A stretch of DNA of 46,825 nucleotides from Methanomicrobiaceae archaeon (GTDB lineage Archaea > Halobacteriota > Methanomicrobia > Methanomicrobiales > Methanomicrobiaceae). The DNA lies in assembly GCA_016937345.1 (NCBI GenBank), contig JAFGWE010000036.1, forward strand, positions 1 through 46,825, read 5' to 3'. The notes beneath the pieces were generated by a model. It saw only the letters and a program-made list of their open reading frames with translations. It was not told the origin of the DNA and made no database searches. The number at the start of each line of letters is the position of its first letter. The stretch's first letter is position 1. Positions 36,201-44,807 of the stretch are shown piece after piece. The position numbers and the translations under genes were made by a program.

Positions 36201-36431
36201 TGCAGCAACAGCACGTTTGAAATACCGCTCGGCATCCTCATATCGTGCCAGATGCATAAGTGCAGTGCCGGCCCTGTAACATAGTGTGCCGTTATCAGGC
36301 TCTATTTCAAGTGCTTTTTCAAGATTTTTGACAGCATCAGAATATTTTCCCTGATCAAAAAGAGATGCCGCCTTGTCAATCCATGGATTTGGATTGTTTC
36401 CCTGTCCTATAATTCTGTCAAAGATTGCCAT
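33216..36431 (-). CDS. Large tetratricopeptide-repeat protein
   Basis: A 1071-residue protein built almost wholly of 34-residue TPR units, roughly thirty, with the pattern of a W or Y near the start, G/A at position 8, and a DP or KP turn (for example AIACFEKVIEADPSNVVAW). TPR superhelices bind peptides of partner proteins; no enzyme domain is seen. The N-terminus (FDRIIGQGNNPNPWIDKAASL) has no signal peptide, so it is cytoplasmic. The C-terminus is a Lys/Glu tail. GGAG about 14 bases before the ATG is the ribosome-binding site, and an inverted repeat lies upstream at 36481. It is convergent with the RecA-like gene. Confidence 0.92.
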   Translation of the reverse strand: MAIFDRIIGQGNNPNPWIDKAASLFDQGKYSDAVKNLEKALEIEPDNGTLCYRAGTALMHLARYEDAERYFKRAVAASPDDINAWQALGNSLFSSRDFSGAILCFDKVIADDSSILDIWYKKADSMEAVGDFSGAADCCDKILSMEPSDISVRQRLGLLCMRTGEFDRAITAFGNVLTNEPENIPVMIKTGEILEKLGKNDDALGFYDVALKTNPSDISAIYHKASLSERLGKYSEAAEVYRNVGVETPSDAVSGFNRAVNLLWSGLYSEAVYALEMVVKKNPADISAWHMMGVAFGHLGEYERSVFCYDNILKVAPDNSAAWYQRGMCLSKLGKYNDALNSFSHVMKGSAGSVNWINNNIDLSLFDKETSASQSKLNIDVRESRMLEMQGEALMHTGKFEDAFLCFSKLVELNPENINAWRNHADALLSLGEYGSAIESLSKVIEKFPEENGLLEKKGSAFMHLGDNEKAIACFEKVIEADPSNVVAWQKIVEARFKAGFFDDALTGVDNVLSLAPDDDATRALKAEILMSSGDYESALEILEPIMAKGGSDVSAWRNYITILDKTGHYEEAISAIENLENAGVADSSLLCQKAGIFEKCGNLEASVDTYNEAFDLDPEREGIILALANGLKHLGRYKEASKAFEHHVRKNHEDPDGWKELGMSLWNAGEFEKAAKSFKKASEFRPDDEGILLDMALLMLETGSFAEAVGEFEKFLAIRPENKVALRGYAFSLSGSGKTKEAIKEFNKFLEAEEEDIPARLEIAGLCEKSGDFELAAGHYAAILEDNEKDLNTWIKLAKLLALMGRYEDCVEACNTMLEIDPENYTASRIKGDMKFRLGVFGEAAESYQKAIDKEPKDITTRLLLAESLLKSDRYKEALSNYGVALENSDGDIESFFQCATAQMHMGGYDKAIRFIGKVLKEKPDLSGALLMQANAYERTGQYEEALSAYEAAIKADHKNAALWNARGMLLINLGRYNDAGKSFEHAIESGSDSPNSWYGKGLALEQLGKQEAAIEAYDKVLSLKPGDSAASYRKGVCLTKLGRYRDASECFERTLKKEKKEKSETEEDE

Positions 36432-36480
36432 ATTTAAGTGCAGACTCCTAAAAGTTGTATCTCTCCGGATTTTATCTTTG

Positions 36481-36514
36481 TATTTTAGGCAACATAATAT
36501 TGGCGCCTAAAATA
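36481..36514 (-). promoter_or_regulatory. Dyad upstream of the TPR gene
   Basis: A perfect 10-base inverted repeat TATTTTAGGC-N14-GCCTAAAATA, 50 to 83 bases before the ATG. It could be an operator or a hairpin in the leader. Confidence 0.4.
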
Positions 36515-36659
36515 TTACATAAATGTTTATTCTTATCATGAAAAATAACTTGCCTTAAATATTTCGCTAAAAATTCTGAAATTACTAAAAGATATGATAT
36601 TAACAAAATAAAAAAATTAAAAGCCGTGTCATGAAGGACGTTTGCCGGAAAAATTAAGG

Positions 36660-36879
36660 ATCCGGTGCTGTGGGGGGACAGGCATTCAGATCTTTATAAT
36701 GGGGGGGATATTTTTCGGCGCTATTTTTTTCAGGACATCTTCCTGACAGAATATAAGCCGGGAGATCCGTTAAACAATGATGGGGTTTTGGGGGGGGATT
36801 GATCATAGGGATTAACGAATTTATGGGGGGACGGCTTATATTCTGACCGTAATATTATGGTTAGAGCAGTCAGACTGCC
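36660..36879 (+). other. G-tract island with nested inverted repeats
   Basis: A gene-free stretch between the TPR gene and the next regulator. It holds G-runs of 6, 7, 4, 8, 3 and 6 (at 36672, 36701, 36782, 36790, 36808 and 36834), nearly all on this strand. An exact 14-base inverted repeat CAGAATATAAGCCG/CGGCTTATATTCTG (36747-36760 and 36832-36845) encloses three of them, and inside it is CGTTAA/TTAACG (36768-36773 and 36812-36817). Next comes GCAGTC-A-GACTGC (36866-36878). The runs could form G-quadruplexes in DNA or RNA. No coding is likely on either strand. Rest of the gap to 37055 is A/T rich with TATA-like sites. Confidence 0.5.
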
Positions 36880-37055
36880 GTGCATATCCTGAAAAAGCTA
36901 AATAGCTACATCCTCATGCACAGAATTGTTGTTGATTTAATATAATATAAAACTTGGGTATTGGATAACCCATATAATTTATCGATTTTGGATTATTACA
37001 TATATAGTTTTTTCAAATGTATTAATATCAAACAAAATATTATTCTTACATATAT

Positions 37056-38489
37056 ATGTTGGACGATAATCCGGAACATGCTTCAATTCTGAATCTTTTA
37101 AAAGACAATCCGAGAGGAATGTCATTAAAGCAGATAACAGATGCCATGGGTATGAACAGAATCACTGTTGCCCGTTATCTTGACATACTCAAAACGTCCG
37201 GAAGGGTTGATATGGAGCCCTGCGGTCAGGCCAAGGTCTACTACCTCGCAGATCGCACCCCTATATCAGCAATGCTTGATTTTACCTCATCTCATATTTT
37301 AATAATAAACAGCAGAAAGAAAATTATCAGTGCCAATCTTTTATTTTTAAATCTCTTTGGATTAAAAGAGGAAGAGATACTCGGTCAGAATATCGATGAA
37401 ATTATCCAGAACGAGGATTTAAGCACAAGACTCCTGACAAAAATCTCAGAAGCCCTGTCCGGTGTTTCCATATCAGAAGAAATAAATGTCAAAAAAGACG
37501 GCAGGCAGATCTGCTTTAGAATGAAGATGATCCCGACTGTGTTTTACAGCGGTCAGCCCGGGGTTGCAATTCTTCTGGAAGATATAACAGCTGAAAAAAA
37601 GATGGAGGAGGTTATGATCCTTCAAAAAGATCTTTGCTGGAAACTGTCTTCTGCAGGGAGTTTTGAAGAGGCGCTCCCTCATGCAGTCAGGACCGCAATA
37701 TATATTCTTGAGATGGATGCAGGCGGAATATATCTCGTAAATGACAATACAGGCGATCTGGAACTTTTCTTTTCCGAAGGTCTTGGAAAGGATTTTTTAA
37801 CGAATTATACAACAATAAAAAAAGATTCAGCACTATACAACATAATTCTCGAAAAAGAATCCATCTTTATGAATGAGAAGGATTTTCACACTCTCCCCCG
37901 GGATCAAAGGGATGACCTCAAAAAGGAGGGCATTATCTCAGTTGCAGTAATACCAATCAAATACAGGGGAAAAATTCTTGCAAGCTTTCATATGGGATCA
38001 AAAAAGATGTCAGAATTTATTCCCCGGACCTTAAGAGAGACAGAATCACTGGCATCTCTGAGTGCAAATGTAATTACAAGGCTAAAAGCTCTGGATGAAC
38101 TTAAAAACAGTGAAAACCATTACAGAATGCTCTTTAAAGATGCTACGGATATGATATTTCTGGTAAGATTTGACGATATTGAAAAAAATGGCAGTATTAT
38201 TGAAGTAAACGATATGGCCTGCAAAAGGCTTGGCTATGATAATGAAGAATTCCAGGTGCTTACAATATATGACCTTGATACAAATCTTTCAAAAAAAGAG
38301 GTCACCGCTCAGAAAGATATTCTTCAAAAGGGCGGGAGAATAAGTGCCATAAGATCACTCCTGTGTAAAAACGGTGATGAAATCCCTGTTGAATTAATAT
38401 CCCATCTTATTATTCTTGATGGCTCAAAAACAGTGTTTTCACTGGTAAAAATTTTAAATAAAGCAGATAATGAAAGTGAAAATCCATGA
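37056..38489 (+). CDS. Winged-helix PAS-GAF-PAS sensor regulator
   Basis: A 477-residue protein. Residues about 5-70 form a winged-helix DNA-binding domain (ILNLLKDNPRGMSLKQITDAM, then ARYLDILKTSGRVD). PAS domains follow at about 75-180 (ending ILLEDITAEKK) and about 355-470, with a GAF domain between (about 190-345). There is no kinase or output enzyme, so it is likely a DNA-binding sensor, combining ligand sensing and transcription control in one chain. It starts just after a TATATATATG region without a clear ribosome-binding site. It overlaps the next small gene by 4 bases (ATGA). Confidence 0.85.
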   Translation: MLDDNPEHASILNLLKDNPRGMSLKQITDAMGMNRITVARYLDILKTSGRVDMEPCGQAKVYYLADRTPISAMLDFTSSHILIINSRKKIISANLLFLNLFGLKEEEILGQNIDEIIQNEDLSTRLLTKISEALSGVSISEEINVKKDGRQICFRMKMIPTVFYSGQPGVAILLEDITAEKKMEEVMILQKDLCWKLSSAGSFEEALPHAVRTAIYILEMDAGGIYLVNDNTGDLELFFSEGLGKDFLTNYTTIKKDSALYNIILEKESIFMNEKDFHTLPRDQRDDLKKEGIISVAVIPIKYRGKILASFHMGSKKMSEFIPRTLRETESLASLSANVITRLKALDELKNSENHYRMLFKDATDMIFLVRFDDIEKNGSIIEVNDMACKRLGYDNEEFQVLTIYDLDTNLSKKEVTAQKDILQKGGRISAIRSLLCKNGDEIPVELISHLIILDGSKTVFSLVKILNKADNESENP

Positions 38490-38740
38490 AATGGCATGAT
38501 AAAAACCTTATGCAGATACTTGATGATACAGAGGAGTCGCATCACTTAAACGAGCTTTTAATGCTGCGCTCAAAGAACAAAAAAGATGCATCAGCAGATG
38601 ATATTTTAAACAATATTGTACATCCCACCCTTGAGGATCTGGAATATTATCTGAAGTATTATGCTAAAGAGGAGACAGGAAAAGATGAGCTTAAAAGAAT
38701 GATTTCAGCATGGATAGATGCGCAGATTAAAAAAAATTAA
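38486..38740 (+). CDS. Small hypothetical protein coupled to the sensor regulator
   Basis: An 84-residue acidic, helical protein of unknown function (DDTEESHHLNELLMLRSKNKK, then LEDLEYYLKYYAKEE). It starts within the stop of the PAS-GAF-PAS gene (ATGA overlap), so its production is coupled to that regulator, suggesting a partner. No motif or membrane segment is seen. Confidence 0.6.
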   Translation: MKWHDKNLMQILDDTEESHHLNELLMLRSKNKKDASADDILNNIVHPTLEDLEYYLKYYAKEETGKDELKRMISAWIDAQIKKN

Positions 38741-38747
38741 TTTCTTT

Positions 38748-40163
38748 TCAGGCTTTTTTTAGTCTCAGAACAATTTTCAGTCCGTCTTTGTAATTGTCGG
38801 GATTCACATTTTCAGCAGTTATATCCCCGCCATAGTGATCTGCAATAAGCCAGCATACCGGGAGACCGAGACCTCTTCCTTTTCTGCTGTTGCCGCCGGG
38901 CATAAATCTCAAAAACAGGCTGCTTTTTTTGCTGTCCGGAATACCAGGACCGTTGTCTGTGATCGAAAAATCCACAAAACCGTCTCTTTCTTCGGACATT
39001 ATTTTTATAACAGGATCTTTTTTCGTGTAAGATATACTGTTTTCAAACAAATAGAAGAAGAGATCGTCCAGAAAACTCCCTGCAATGACCATGTGACCGC
39101 AGGGTTCATAATTTACCTTTAAATCAAGTTTTTCAGCTGCATTCATTATTGAGACATCCGGGGAATAGGGCCCCGGAGGCTCATTGTCATCATGAATGTC
39201 CCTGATTTTTATAACTTTACTGATAATATTGCTGCTCTGCTTAATTCCGGCGAGCATCTTCTCAAAATACGGCCTATCATCCTCTGATACAGTCTCCTGC
39301 AGAAGTTCTGCAAATCCCTGTGCCGCAGTATTTGCATTATTGATATCATGTGCGAGAATGTCGATGTACAGATTGGCCTCCTTATTCGCCTCTTCCAGGG
39401 ATTCATTTAACTGAATTATCTTATCAGCACTTAATTTACCCTCAGTTATATCTGTAAATGTCATCACAACAGTATCATTGGGAACTCTTGATGCAGATAT
39501 CAGGGCATAATTTGTTCTTTTATCAGGAGAATGAACCTCCATCTCATGATTCTCCAGCGAGCCATCAGAAATTATTTTATCCAGAAACTGCCTGCATTCC
39601 AGATCCCCGCCACATAATACAGCCACATTATCAACCGGCTCTGAAAAACCCCAGTCTTTTAATATATCAGCGAATTTCCTGTTCATCTCAGTTATTCTGC
39701 CGGTTTCACCGTCAACTACACAGATGCCCTCCTCAGAGTAGTCAAAAATACTTTTAAACCTTGCACGATCCGATCTAATCCTGCCTGAGATTATTGAGAC
39801 AATAACCGAAACACTGACATACACATAAAACTGCATTGTTGCAGAGACTACACCTAAAAATTCAGGGGCTACAAGAATATATATGAGTACCAGGTATAAC
39901 GCCGCAATCATTGTTGATATTAAAATCCCCCTTTTCGGATAAAGAAATGAGACAATTATTATGGGAAAATAAAAAATATGAGAGAGAACCATGACTGTGC
40001 TCTCAAAGATTATCTGATATGTAATCTCCATCATCAAAAAAAGCAAAAGGACGATGACAATTGATATTTCTGTAGAAATAATTTCATTCCCTAAAAATTT
40101 GAAATGTCTCTCAGGCTGCATTAAATTTATCGTATAATCCGGTTTAACAATAAAGTTTTGCAT
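38748..40163 (-). CDS. Membrane sensor histidine kinase with PAS domain
   Basis: About 471 residues. The N-terminus has some four or five membrane segments (about 30-130), then a PAS domain (about 135-250), then a histidine phosphorylation region with LAHDINNANTAAQG (His272 when counted from the ATG at 40163) and an ATPase domain: YLFENSISYT (N box), DNGPGIP (G1) and GRGLGLPVC (G2). Such HDINN-type kinases are common in methanogens. A TTG at 40205 would add 14 residues. No response regulator is adjacent; the REC-PAS protein 6 kb away could be a partner, though that is a guess. Confidence 0.88.
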   Translation of the reverse strand: MQNFIVKPDYTINLMQPERHFKFLGNEIISTEISIVIVLLLFLMMEITYQIIFESTVMVLSHIFYFPIIIVSFLYPKRGILISTMIAALYLVLIYILVAPEFLGVVSATMQFYVYVSVSVIVSIISGRIRSDRARFKSIFDYSEEGICVVDGETGRITEMNRKFADILKDWGFSEPVDNVAVLCGGDLECRQFLDKIISDGSLENHEMEVHSPDKRTNYALISASRVPNDTVVMTFTDITEGKLSADKIIQLNESLEEANKEANLYIDILAHDINNANTAAQGFAELLQETVSEDDRPYFEKMLAGIKQSSNIISKVIKIRDIHDDNEPPGPYSPDVSIMNAAEKLDLKVNYEPCGHMVIAGSFLDDLFFYLFENSISYTKKDPVIKIMSEERDGFVDFSITDNGPGIPDSKKSSLFLRFMPGGNSRKGRGLGLPVCWLIADHYGGDITAENVNPDNYKDGLKIVLRLKKA

Positions 40164-40247
40164 ATAACCCGGAAAAAATAAGAAAAAAATAAGAAAAAAG
40201 TTCAATTGGTACCAAAATTATTTCTTAAAATTTAAAAAAATTAAAAA

Positions 40248-41573
40248 TTATTCATTTTTCTTAAGAGAACCGGCATATTTTATTAGGGGAGAGATCCCGT
40301 CAGCTGACGGATGAACCTCAATAAATCTCTCAAAGTCTGATACATTAACCCCTTTTTCCATTAGATACGCCATATATGAAGCGACAGCAGATGATGACGG
40401 CGCTCCAAGGTACATGCCCCTGACATCTCCTGTGGCCTTTTCAACGCTGATAACCGATCTTCCTGTGTTTCTTTCAGGAACCGACCAGAAAGAGCCCGGG
40501 CCTGCCGGAGAAGGAAGGCCAATATCAAATGTTTTCTCTCTGTTTTTGAAACAGAATGAATGCTCATAAAAAAGCTTTAAAGACTGAGGAATGAACTGCG
40601 GCATCTCAGGCGGTGTCTCCCCGAGCATTGATCTTGCAGCAGAGATACCCTGCATGCGGGCATATGGCGTCATAAAAACCCTGCCTGTGACATCCCCTGC
40701 GGCATAAACCCCTTCAATATCAGTCTTATATCTGTCATTAATCAGTATCTCCCCCATATCCCCTTTTGAAATTCCTGATATGTTCTCTGTCCGGGGAATC
40801 AGTCCTGCTGCAAAAAAAACCGCATCGCAGTCAATTCTGTATGGTCTTCCGCCATTCTCAAGTATTACAGATTCTACCTTATTTTCACCGCAGATCTCTC
40901 TTAAAAGAGTATACTCTCTGATATCAACATTTCTTATATCCTTAACAGCGGTTTTTCTAAGAATCTCAGGCTTATCCCTTAAAAAAAGACTCCTTGAAAC
41001 AATAGTGACATCAGCACCAAAAGCCGAGAATATATAAGAGTATTCGGCTGCGATTATCCCGCCGCCCACTATTACAAGATTTTTGGGTATTTCTCTGAGT
41101 CCGGATACTGTATGGGGATTATAGACTCCTGAAAGTCTGTTTCCGGGGATATCAGGAATAAATGGCTTTGAACCGGTTGCAATCAGGATTTTATCAGTTT
41201 CAACTACCCGGTTGTCAACCAAAAGTTCGCGGCCGTCTAAATGCGCTTCTCCCTTTACAATAGATACACCGGATGCCTCTGTTTCACTGTTAAGTATGCC
41301 GGAGATTGTGGACTGGATATTGTTAATGCCGGCCCAGAGATCAGGAAGTGAAACCTTTGGTTTTGAATCAAGAACTGACAGCTTTCTCAGTTTTTCCGAC
41401 TCATCAATGACTTTTGCACAGTCATTTAACCCGCATATAACCATACATCCCTGATGAAGGCACTGGCCGCCAAGAGAGCCCTGCCTCTCAATAAGTTCCA
41501 CCTCTTCTCCTGCGAGGGCGAGGTGTATTGCAGCAAGTCTCCCGGCTGGTCCGCCTCCAACAACGGTTATCAT
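40248..41573 (-). CDS. Lpd-like FAD disulfide oxidoreductase
   Basis: A 441-residue pyridine-nucleotide-disulfide oxidoreductase related to dihydrolipoamide dehydrogenase. FAD-binding VVGGGPAGRLAA is at the start, the redox pair is in GGQCLHQGC (C38, C43), NAD-binding IVGGGIIAAEYSY is central, and AAGDVTGRVFMTPYA closes the FAD site. The C-terminal HPTxSE region of true Lpd is changed to HPSADG, so the general base pair is partly lost and the substrate may differ. Methanogens lack the usual 2-oxoacid complexes, so another disulfide is likely. It lies 21 bases after the unknown 319-residue gene. Confidence 0.87.
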   Translation of the reverse strand: MITVVGGGPAGRLAAIHLALAGEEVELIERQGSLGGQCLHQGCMVICGLNDCAKVIDESEKLRKLSVLDSKPKVSLPDLWAGINNIQSTISGILNSETEASGVSIVKGEAHLDGRELLVDNRVVETDKILIATGSKPFIPDIPGNRLSGVYNPHTVSGLREIPKNLVIVGGGIIAAEYSYIFSAFGADVTIVSRSLFLRDKPEILRKTAVKDIRNVDIREYTLLREICGENKVESVILENGGRPYRIDCDAVFFAAGLIPRTENISGISKGDMGEILINDRYKTDIEGVYAAGDVTGRVFMTPYARMQGISAARSMLGETPPEMPQFIPQSLKLFYEHSFCFKNREKTFDIGLPSPAGPGSFWSVPERNTGRSVISVEKATGDVRGMYLGAPSSSAVASYMAYLMEKGVNVSDFERFIEVHPSADGISPLIKYAGSLKKNE

Positions 41574-41594
41574 AATAATCAGATCAAATCAGGG

Positions 41595-42554
41595 CTATAA
41601 CAGTTCAACACCGTCATCCAGGGGCTCTCTTAATATTTCACCTGTGAAGGCCTCAACCTCTACTATCTTGTTTCCCCTTATCTGAATTACCGGAAGATAT
41701 ACAAGTTCGAGCTCTATTTTGATGTTATCCTTATCAGGCGTAACCCGGATATCCTCATATGAAATCGTATCACCTTCGGATGTACTGACACGGACGCTTT
41801 TTGTAAGGCTTTCCACTATTTTATCCATCAATAAATCCCTAAGGGCCGGCTTTTTCAGTTTTGCATCCAGAACCTTTGCATCACCGGGAACATTCTTCTT
41901 TTCAGGGACAAGGCGTAAAAGATCCTCGGGATCAATATCTGTTCCGTTGCCGGATATTGCATTTATAAGACCCTTCTCCATAAAATTAAAATCAATTACA
42001 TGGTTTTTGAATATCTTCTCACCTGTACTTTCACAGACGTAAAGATAGTGCGGTATGTACACCCTGTGCAGGTCTCCCTTTACTCCTGCAATCTGCCTTG
42101 CCCTTTCTTCTGAAATCACCGACGGAAGGCATGCAAGTTCCGGCCCCAGATCCTTTGAGGGTTCCTTGTTATAATTTTCAGTGTTTCTGATATAGCCTGT
42201 TGAATTATCCTTAAAGTCAAGTGCAAGACTCTCTCCCAAAACATCTGCAACAGTAGCCTGACCGGAATATTTTGCCAGCTCCATATGCCCCCAGACAGTG
42301 CAGTTTTCAACAGAACCCACGTTTTTCATTGTGAAAAGCAATTTTTTGCAGTCGGAAACACCGTCTTCAAGCTGAACGCGAAACTTTTTACTCAAAAAGA
42401 AGTCTATGTCCGAAGAGTCATCAGAGCAGAGAACAACAAGGCATTCACAGCCCCGGTACGCATTCAAATCTATACCGCCGTTTCCTTCCTCTACATCATA
42501 AGAAGCAGCTTTTAAAATTGTTTTTACTGCGCTAACAGCACGTTCTTTTTTCAT
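41595..42554 (-). CDS. Conserved-looking protein of unknown function
   Basis: A 319-residue protein that I do not recognise. The N-terminal 100 residues have a restriction-endonuclease-like mix of helix and strands (VKTILKAASYDVEEG, then GGIDLNAYRGCECLVVLCS), but the usual E-x-K is not seen, so an active nuclease is doubtful. The central part has YIPHYLYVCESTGEKIFKNHVIDFN. The C-terminus is beta-rich with VYLPVIQIRGNKIVEVEAFTGEIL. No membrane segment. It lies between the TrmB-type regulator (76 bases upstream) and the Lpd-like gene (21 bases downstream), all on the minus strand, so the three may act together. Confidence 0.6.
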   Translation of the reverse strand: MKKERAVSAVKTILKAASYDVEEGNGGIDLNAYRGCECLVVLCSDDSSDIDFFLSKKFRVQLEDGVSDCKKLLFTMKNVGSVENCTVWGHMELAKYSGQATVADVLGESLALDFKDNSTGYIRNTENYNKEPSKDLGPELACLPSVISEERARQIAGVKGDLHRVYIPHYLYVCESTGEKIFKNHVIDFNFMEKGLINAISGNGTDIDPEDLLRLVPEKKNVPGDAKVLDAKLKKPALRDLLMDKIVESLTKSVRVSTSEGDTISYEDIRVTPDKDNIKIELELVYLPVIQIRGNKIVEVEAFTGEILREPLDDGVELL

Positions 42555-42630
42555 CTTAATATTCTATAAGGATCTGGAAATGAATTATATTTTCGATAAT
42601 GAAGCAGATAAAAACTAAAATTAAAAAGAA

Positions 42631-43437
42631 TCAGTCGGAAGATATGATCTCTGTTTCGTGGGAATGCTTCAGATGTCTGTTCACAAAGTTCCAGTAGGTT
42701 AAAAAGAAGTTGACAAAACCATAGGACTCAGAATACAATGCGGATGTATCTGCCTCATCCGACTCAGAATCCATTATTAAAAGAACCTTTTTCTTATCAA
42801 TTATATAAACTCCGGAGGCACTGTTGGCAATCTTTGCATTGCATTTATTAAATTCTTTTAATAACAGAACATTCGTATTTGAGGGTATTTTTTTCTCCCA
42901 TTTATCAGTAACAATCTCAACTCTCACACTGCTGTTTAATTCATAAAGGGTATTCAGAAGAGAATCCTCAATAAAATCCCATTTACTCATAAGAAATACT
43001 TCTTTGGCAGCAGAGATCAGTGCTTCTTTTAATTTTAATTTTATATTTTCCTGGCCGGATATGCTCCATATAAATTCCTGTCTGCCTTCAGAGCGGTTCT
43101 GCCTGGTTTCATAAAGATTGCTTAAAACATTTAAGGCTAAATCCGCATCATTTTTTATTGTGCCCATCAGGCTGCGGACTGCCTCATCAGGAGGGACGGC
43201 ACTGAATCTTTTGGGTGTTGTATTTGAGATGTTTACAATGTTTTTGTGGATCAGTTTGTCTATCACAGAGTAAACCGATGCGCGTGGAACTCCGGATATT
43301 TCATGGATCTCAGTTGCTGTTGCCCCCTCCACCTGCAAAAGTGCCATGTAAACAAGAGCCTCGTACTTGGTAAGACCAAGAGACTTCAATGACTCGTTAA
43401 TTCTTTCGGATTCAGGCTGATATTCTCCCATTGGCAT
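42631..43437 (-). CDS. TrmB-family transcription regulator
   Basis: A 268-residue regulator. The N-terminal winged helix is of TrmB type: SLGLTKYEALVYMALLQVEGATATEI, then PRASVYSVIDKLIHKNIV (about 16-65). The C-terminal part (about 120-250) is the TrmB effector region (SISGQENIKLKLKEALISAAKEVFL pattern), often sugar sensing in the thermococci. The target is unknown; it is divergent from the surface-protein/phosphoglucose isomerase pair, with 77 bases between, and lies upstream of the unknown 319-residue gene. A TATA-like stretch is only about 8 bases before this ATG, so the true start may be further in. Confidence 0.85.
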   Translation of the reverse strand: MPMGEYQPESERINESLKSLGLTKYEALVYMALLQVEGATATEIHEISGVPRASVYSVIDKLIHKNIVNISNTTPKRFSAVPPDEAVRSLMGTIKNDADLALNVLSNLYETRQNRSEGRQEFIWSISGQENIKLKLKEALISAAKEVFLMSKWDFIEDSLLNTLYELNSSVRVEIVTDKWEKKIPSNTNVLLLKEFNKCNAKIANSASGVYIIDKKKVLLIMDSESDEADTSALYSESYGFVNFFLTYWNFVNRHLKHSHETEIISSD

Positions 43438-43514
43438 ACAAATATATATCGACAGCCCTAATAAATGTTGTCACAAAAATAACAACACACATATCCATTC
43501 AATAGAGACATGAG

Positions 43515-44807
43515 ATGAAAAATATGAAATTTACATATATTGCCATGATATTGCTCATTTGCACGGCATTTACAGTCTTTCCTGTAATGGCGGGTGAAAA
43601 ATATCTTTCCGGAAAACCTGAGATGAGTGTCGCGATATCAGGAACAAATGAATTTGAGCCGGGCGATGATACCACCCTCACTGTAATTGTCCAGAACACA
43701 GGCACAAAAACTTTCAAGATTATAAATTCAGACATAATTGACCGCGATGATGTGCCTGATACGGCAAAACTTGTATCAGTATCCCTGAATGCAGACAATG
43801 CACCCATAAATGTGAAAACAGACCCGCAGATGATAGGTGATGTTGATGCAGGAGATTCTGTAACCGCTGCCTTTAAAATAAAGGTTGACAAATATGCAGA
43901 ACCGGGAAATTATGACCTGATTACAACACTGACATACAAATACCTCAGCAATGCAGATCAGATTGGCCAGGATTCATTAAAATATTACTATAAGGATATG
44001 GAACTGCCCTTAACACTCAAGATTAAGATCAAACCTGACCTTCAGATTGAGGTCTTAAATATTGTTCCGGACTCTATGAATGTCGGTGCGGAAGGCTACA
44101 TCACAATGGATGTAAAAAACGTCGGATATGAGATCGGGGAGAATTCTGTTATAAAACTCACAAAAGCAGAAGGCAGTGCAGTTGTCCCGACAGACTCCAG
44201 TGTTTATGTGGGGGAATTTGCACCGGGTGATATAAAGACCGTCACTTTTAAAGCAGCAGTCTCGAGCGATGGCGAGGCCAAAAATTATCCTGTGCTTGTA
44301 TCTGTTGAATACAAGGATTCAGACGGAGTTTCGGCATCCTCAGACTCGGAGACTGTTGGTGTTGATGTCGGCGGAAAGGTTGATTTTAAGATTGTATCAG
44401 AACCGGCAGAACTCAATCCGGGACAGAAAGGGCACATTACAATAGTCTATAAAAACACAGGCGCAACAACCGCATACAATGCACAGGCACGTATCAGTGC
44501 AGTAGACCCTTTCACAAGCAATGACGATACGGCATACCTCGGGGATATTGCACCCGGTGAGACTGCAACTGGGATATACGAAGTCTCAGTTGACTCCGAT
44601 GCCACAATAAAGACATTCGCAATAGATACTGAAATTCGCTACCGTGATTCACTTGATAACAGCCAGATCTCGGATTCGATGAAGGCAGAGGTACAGATTG
44701 TAAAAAGATCAGGAATGGAAATATTCACAAACCCGATTCTTCTGACAGTAATAGTCTTTTTGATTATCGGGGCAGGGTATTTTGTATGGTCACGACGTAA
44801 AAAATAA
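43515..44807 (+). CDS. Surface protein with CARDB/COG1361-type repeats
   Basis: A 430-residue protein with a signal peptide (ending PVMAGE, about 28), three or four Ig-like CARDB/NEW3-type domains (about 35-400) and a C-terminal membrane helix with basic end (FLIIGAGYFVWSRRKK). Repeats read SVAISGTNEFEPGDDTTLTV, LNIVPDSMNVGAEGYITMDV and SEPAELNPGQKGHITIVY. Such proteins are S-layer-associated in methanogens. It is anchored on the outer face. The stop overlaps the start of the phosphoglucose isomerase gene (TAATG), a coupling that is odd for a surface protein and a glycolytic enzyme. Confidence 0.82.
   Translation: MKNMKFTYIAMILLICTAFTVFPVMAGEKYLSGKPEMSVAISGTNEFEPGDDTTLTVIVQNTGTKTFKIINSDIIDRDDVPDTAKLVSVSLNADNAPINVKTDPQMIGDVDAGDSVTAAFKIKVDKYAEPGNYDLITTLTYKYLSNADQIGQDSLKYYYKDMELPLTLKIKIKPDLQIEVLNIVPDSMNVGAEGYITMDVKNVGYEIGENSVIKLTKAEGSAVVPTDSSVYVGEFAPGDIKTVTFKAAVSSDGEAKNYPVLVSVEYKDSDGVSASSDSETVGVDVGGKVDFKIVSEPAELNPGQKGHITIVYKNTGATTAYNAQARISAVDPFTSNDDTAYLGDIAPGETATGIYEVSVDSDATIKTFAIDTEIRYRDSLDNSQISDSMKAEVQIVKRSGMEIFTNPILLTVIVFLIIGAGYFVWSRRKK

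Noticed and set aside
36660-36845. G-run island as a CRISPR or tandem repeat array
   Set aside because: G-runs differ in length and spacing and there are no equal repeats with unique spacers.
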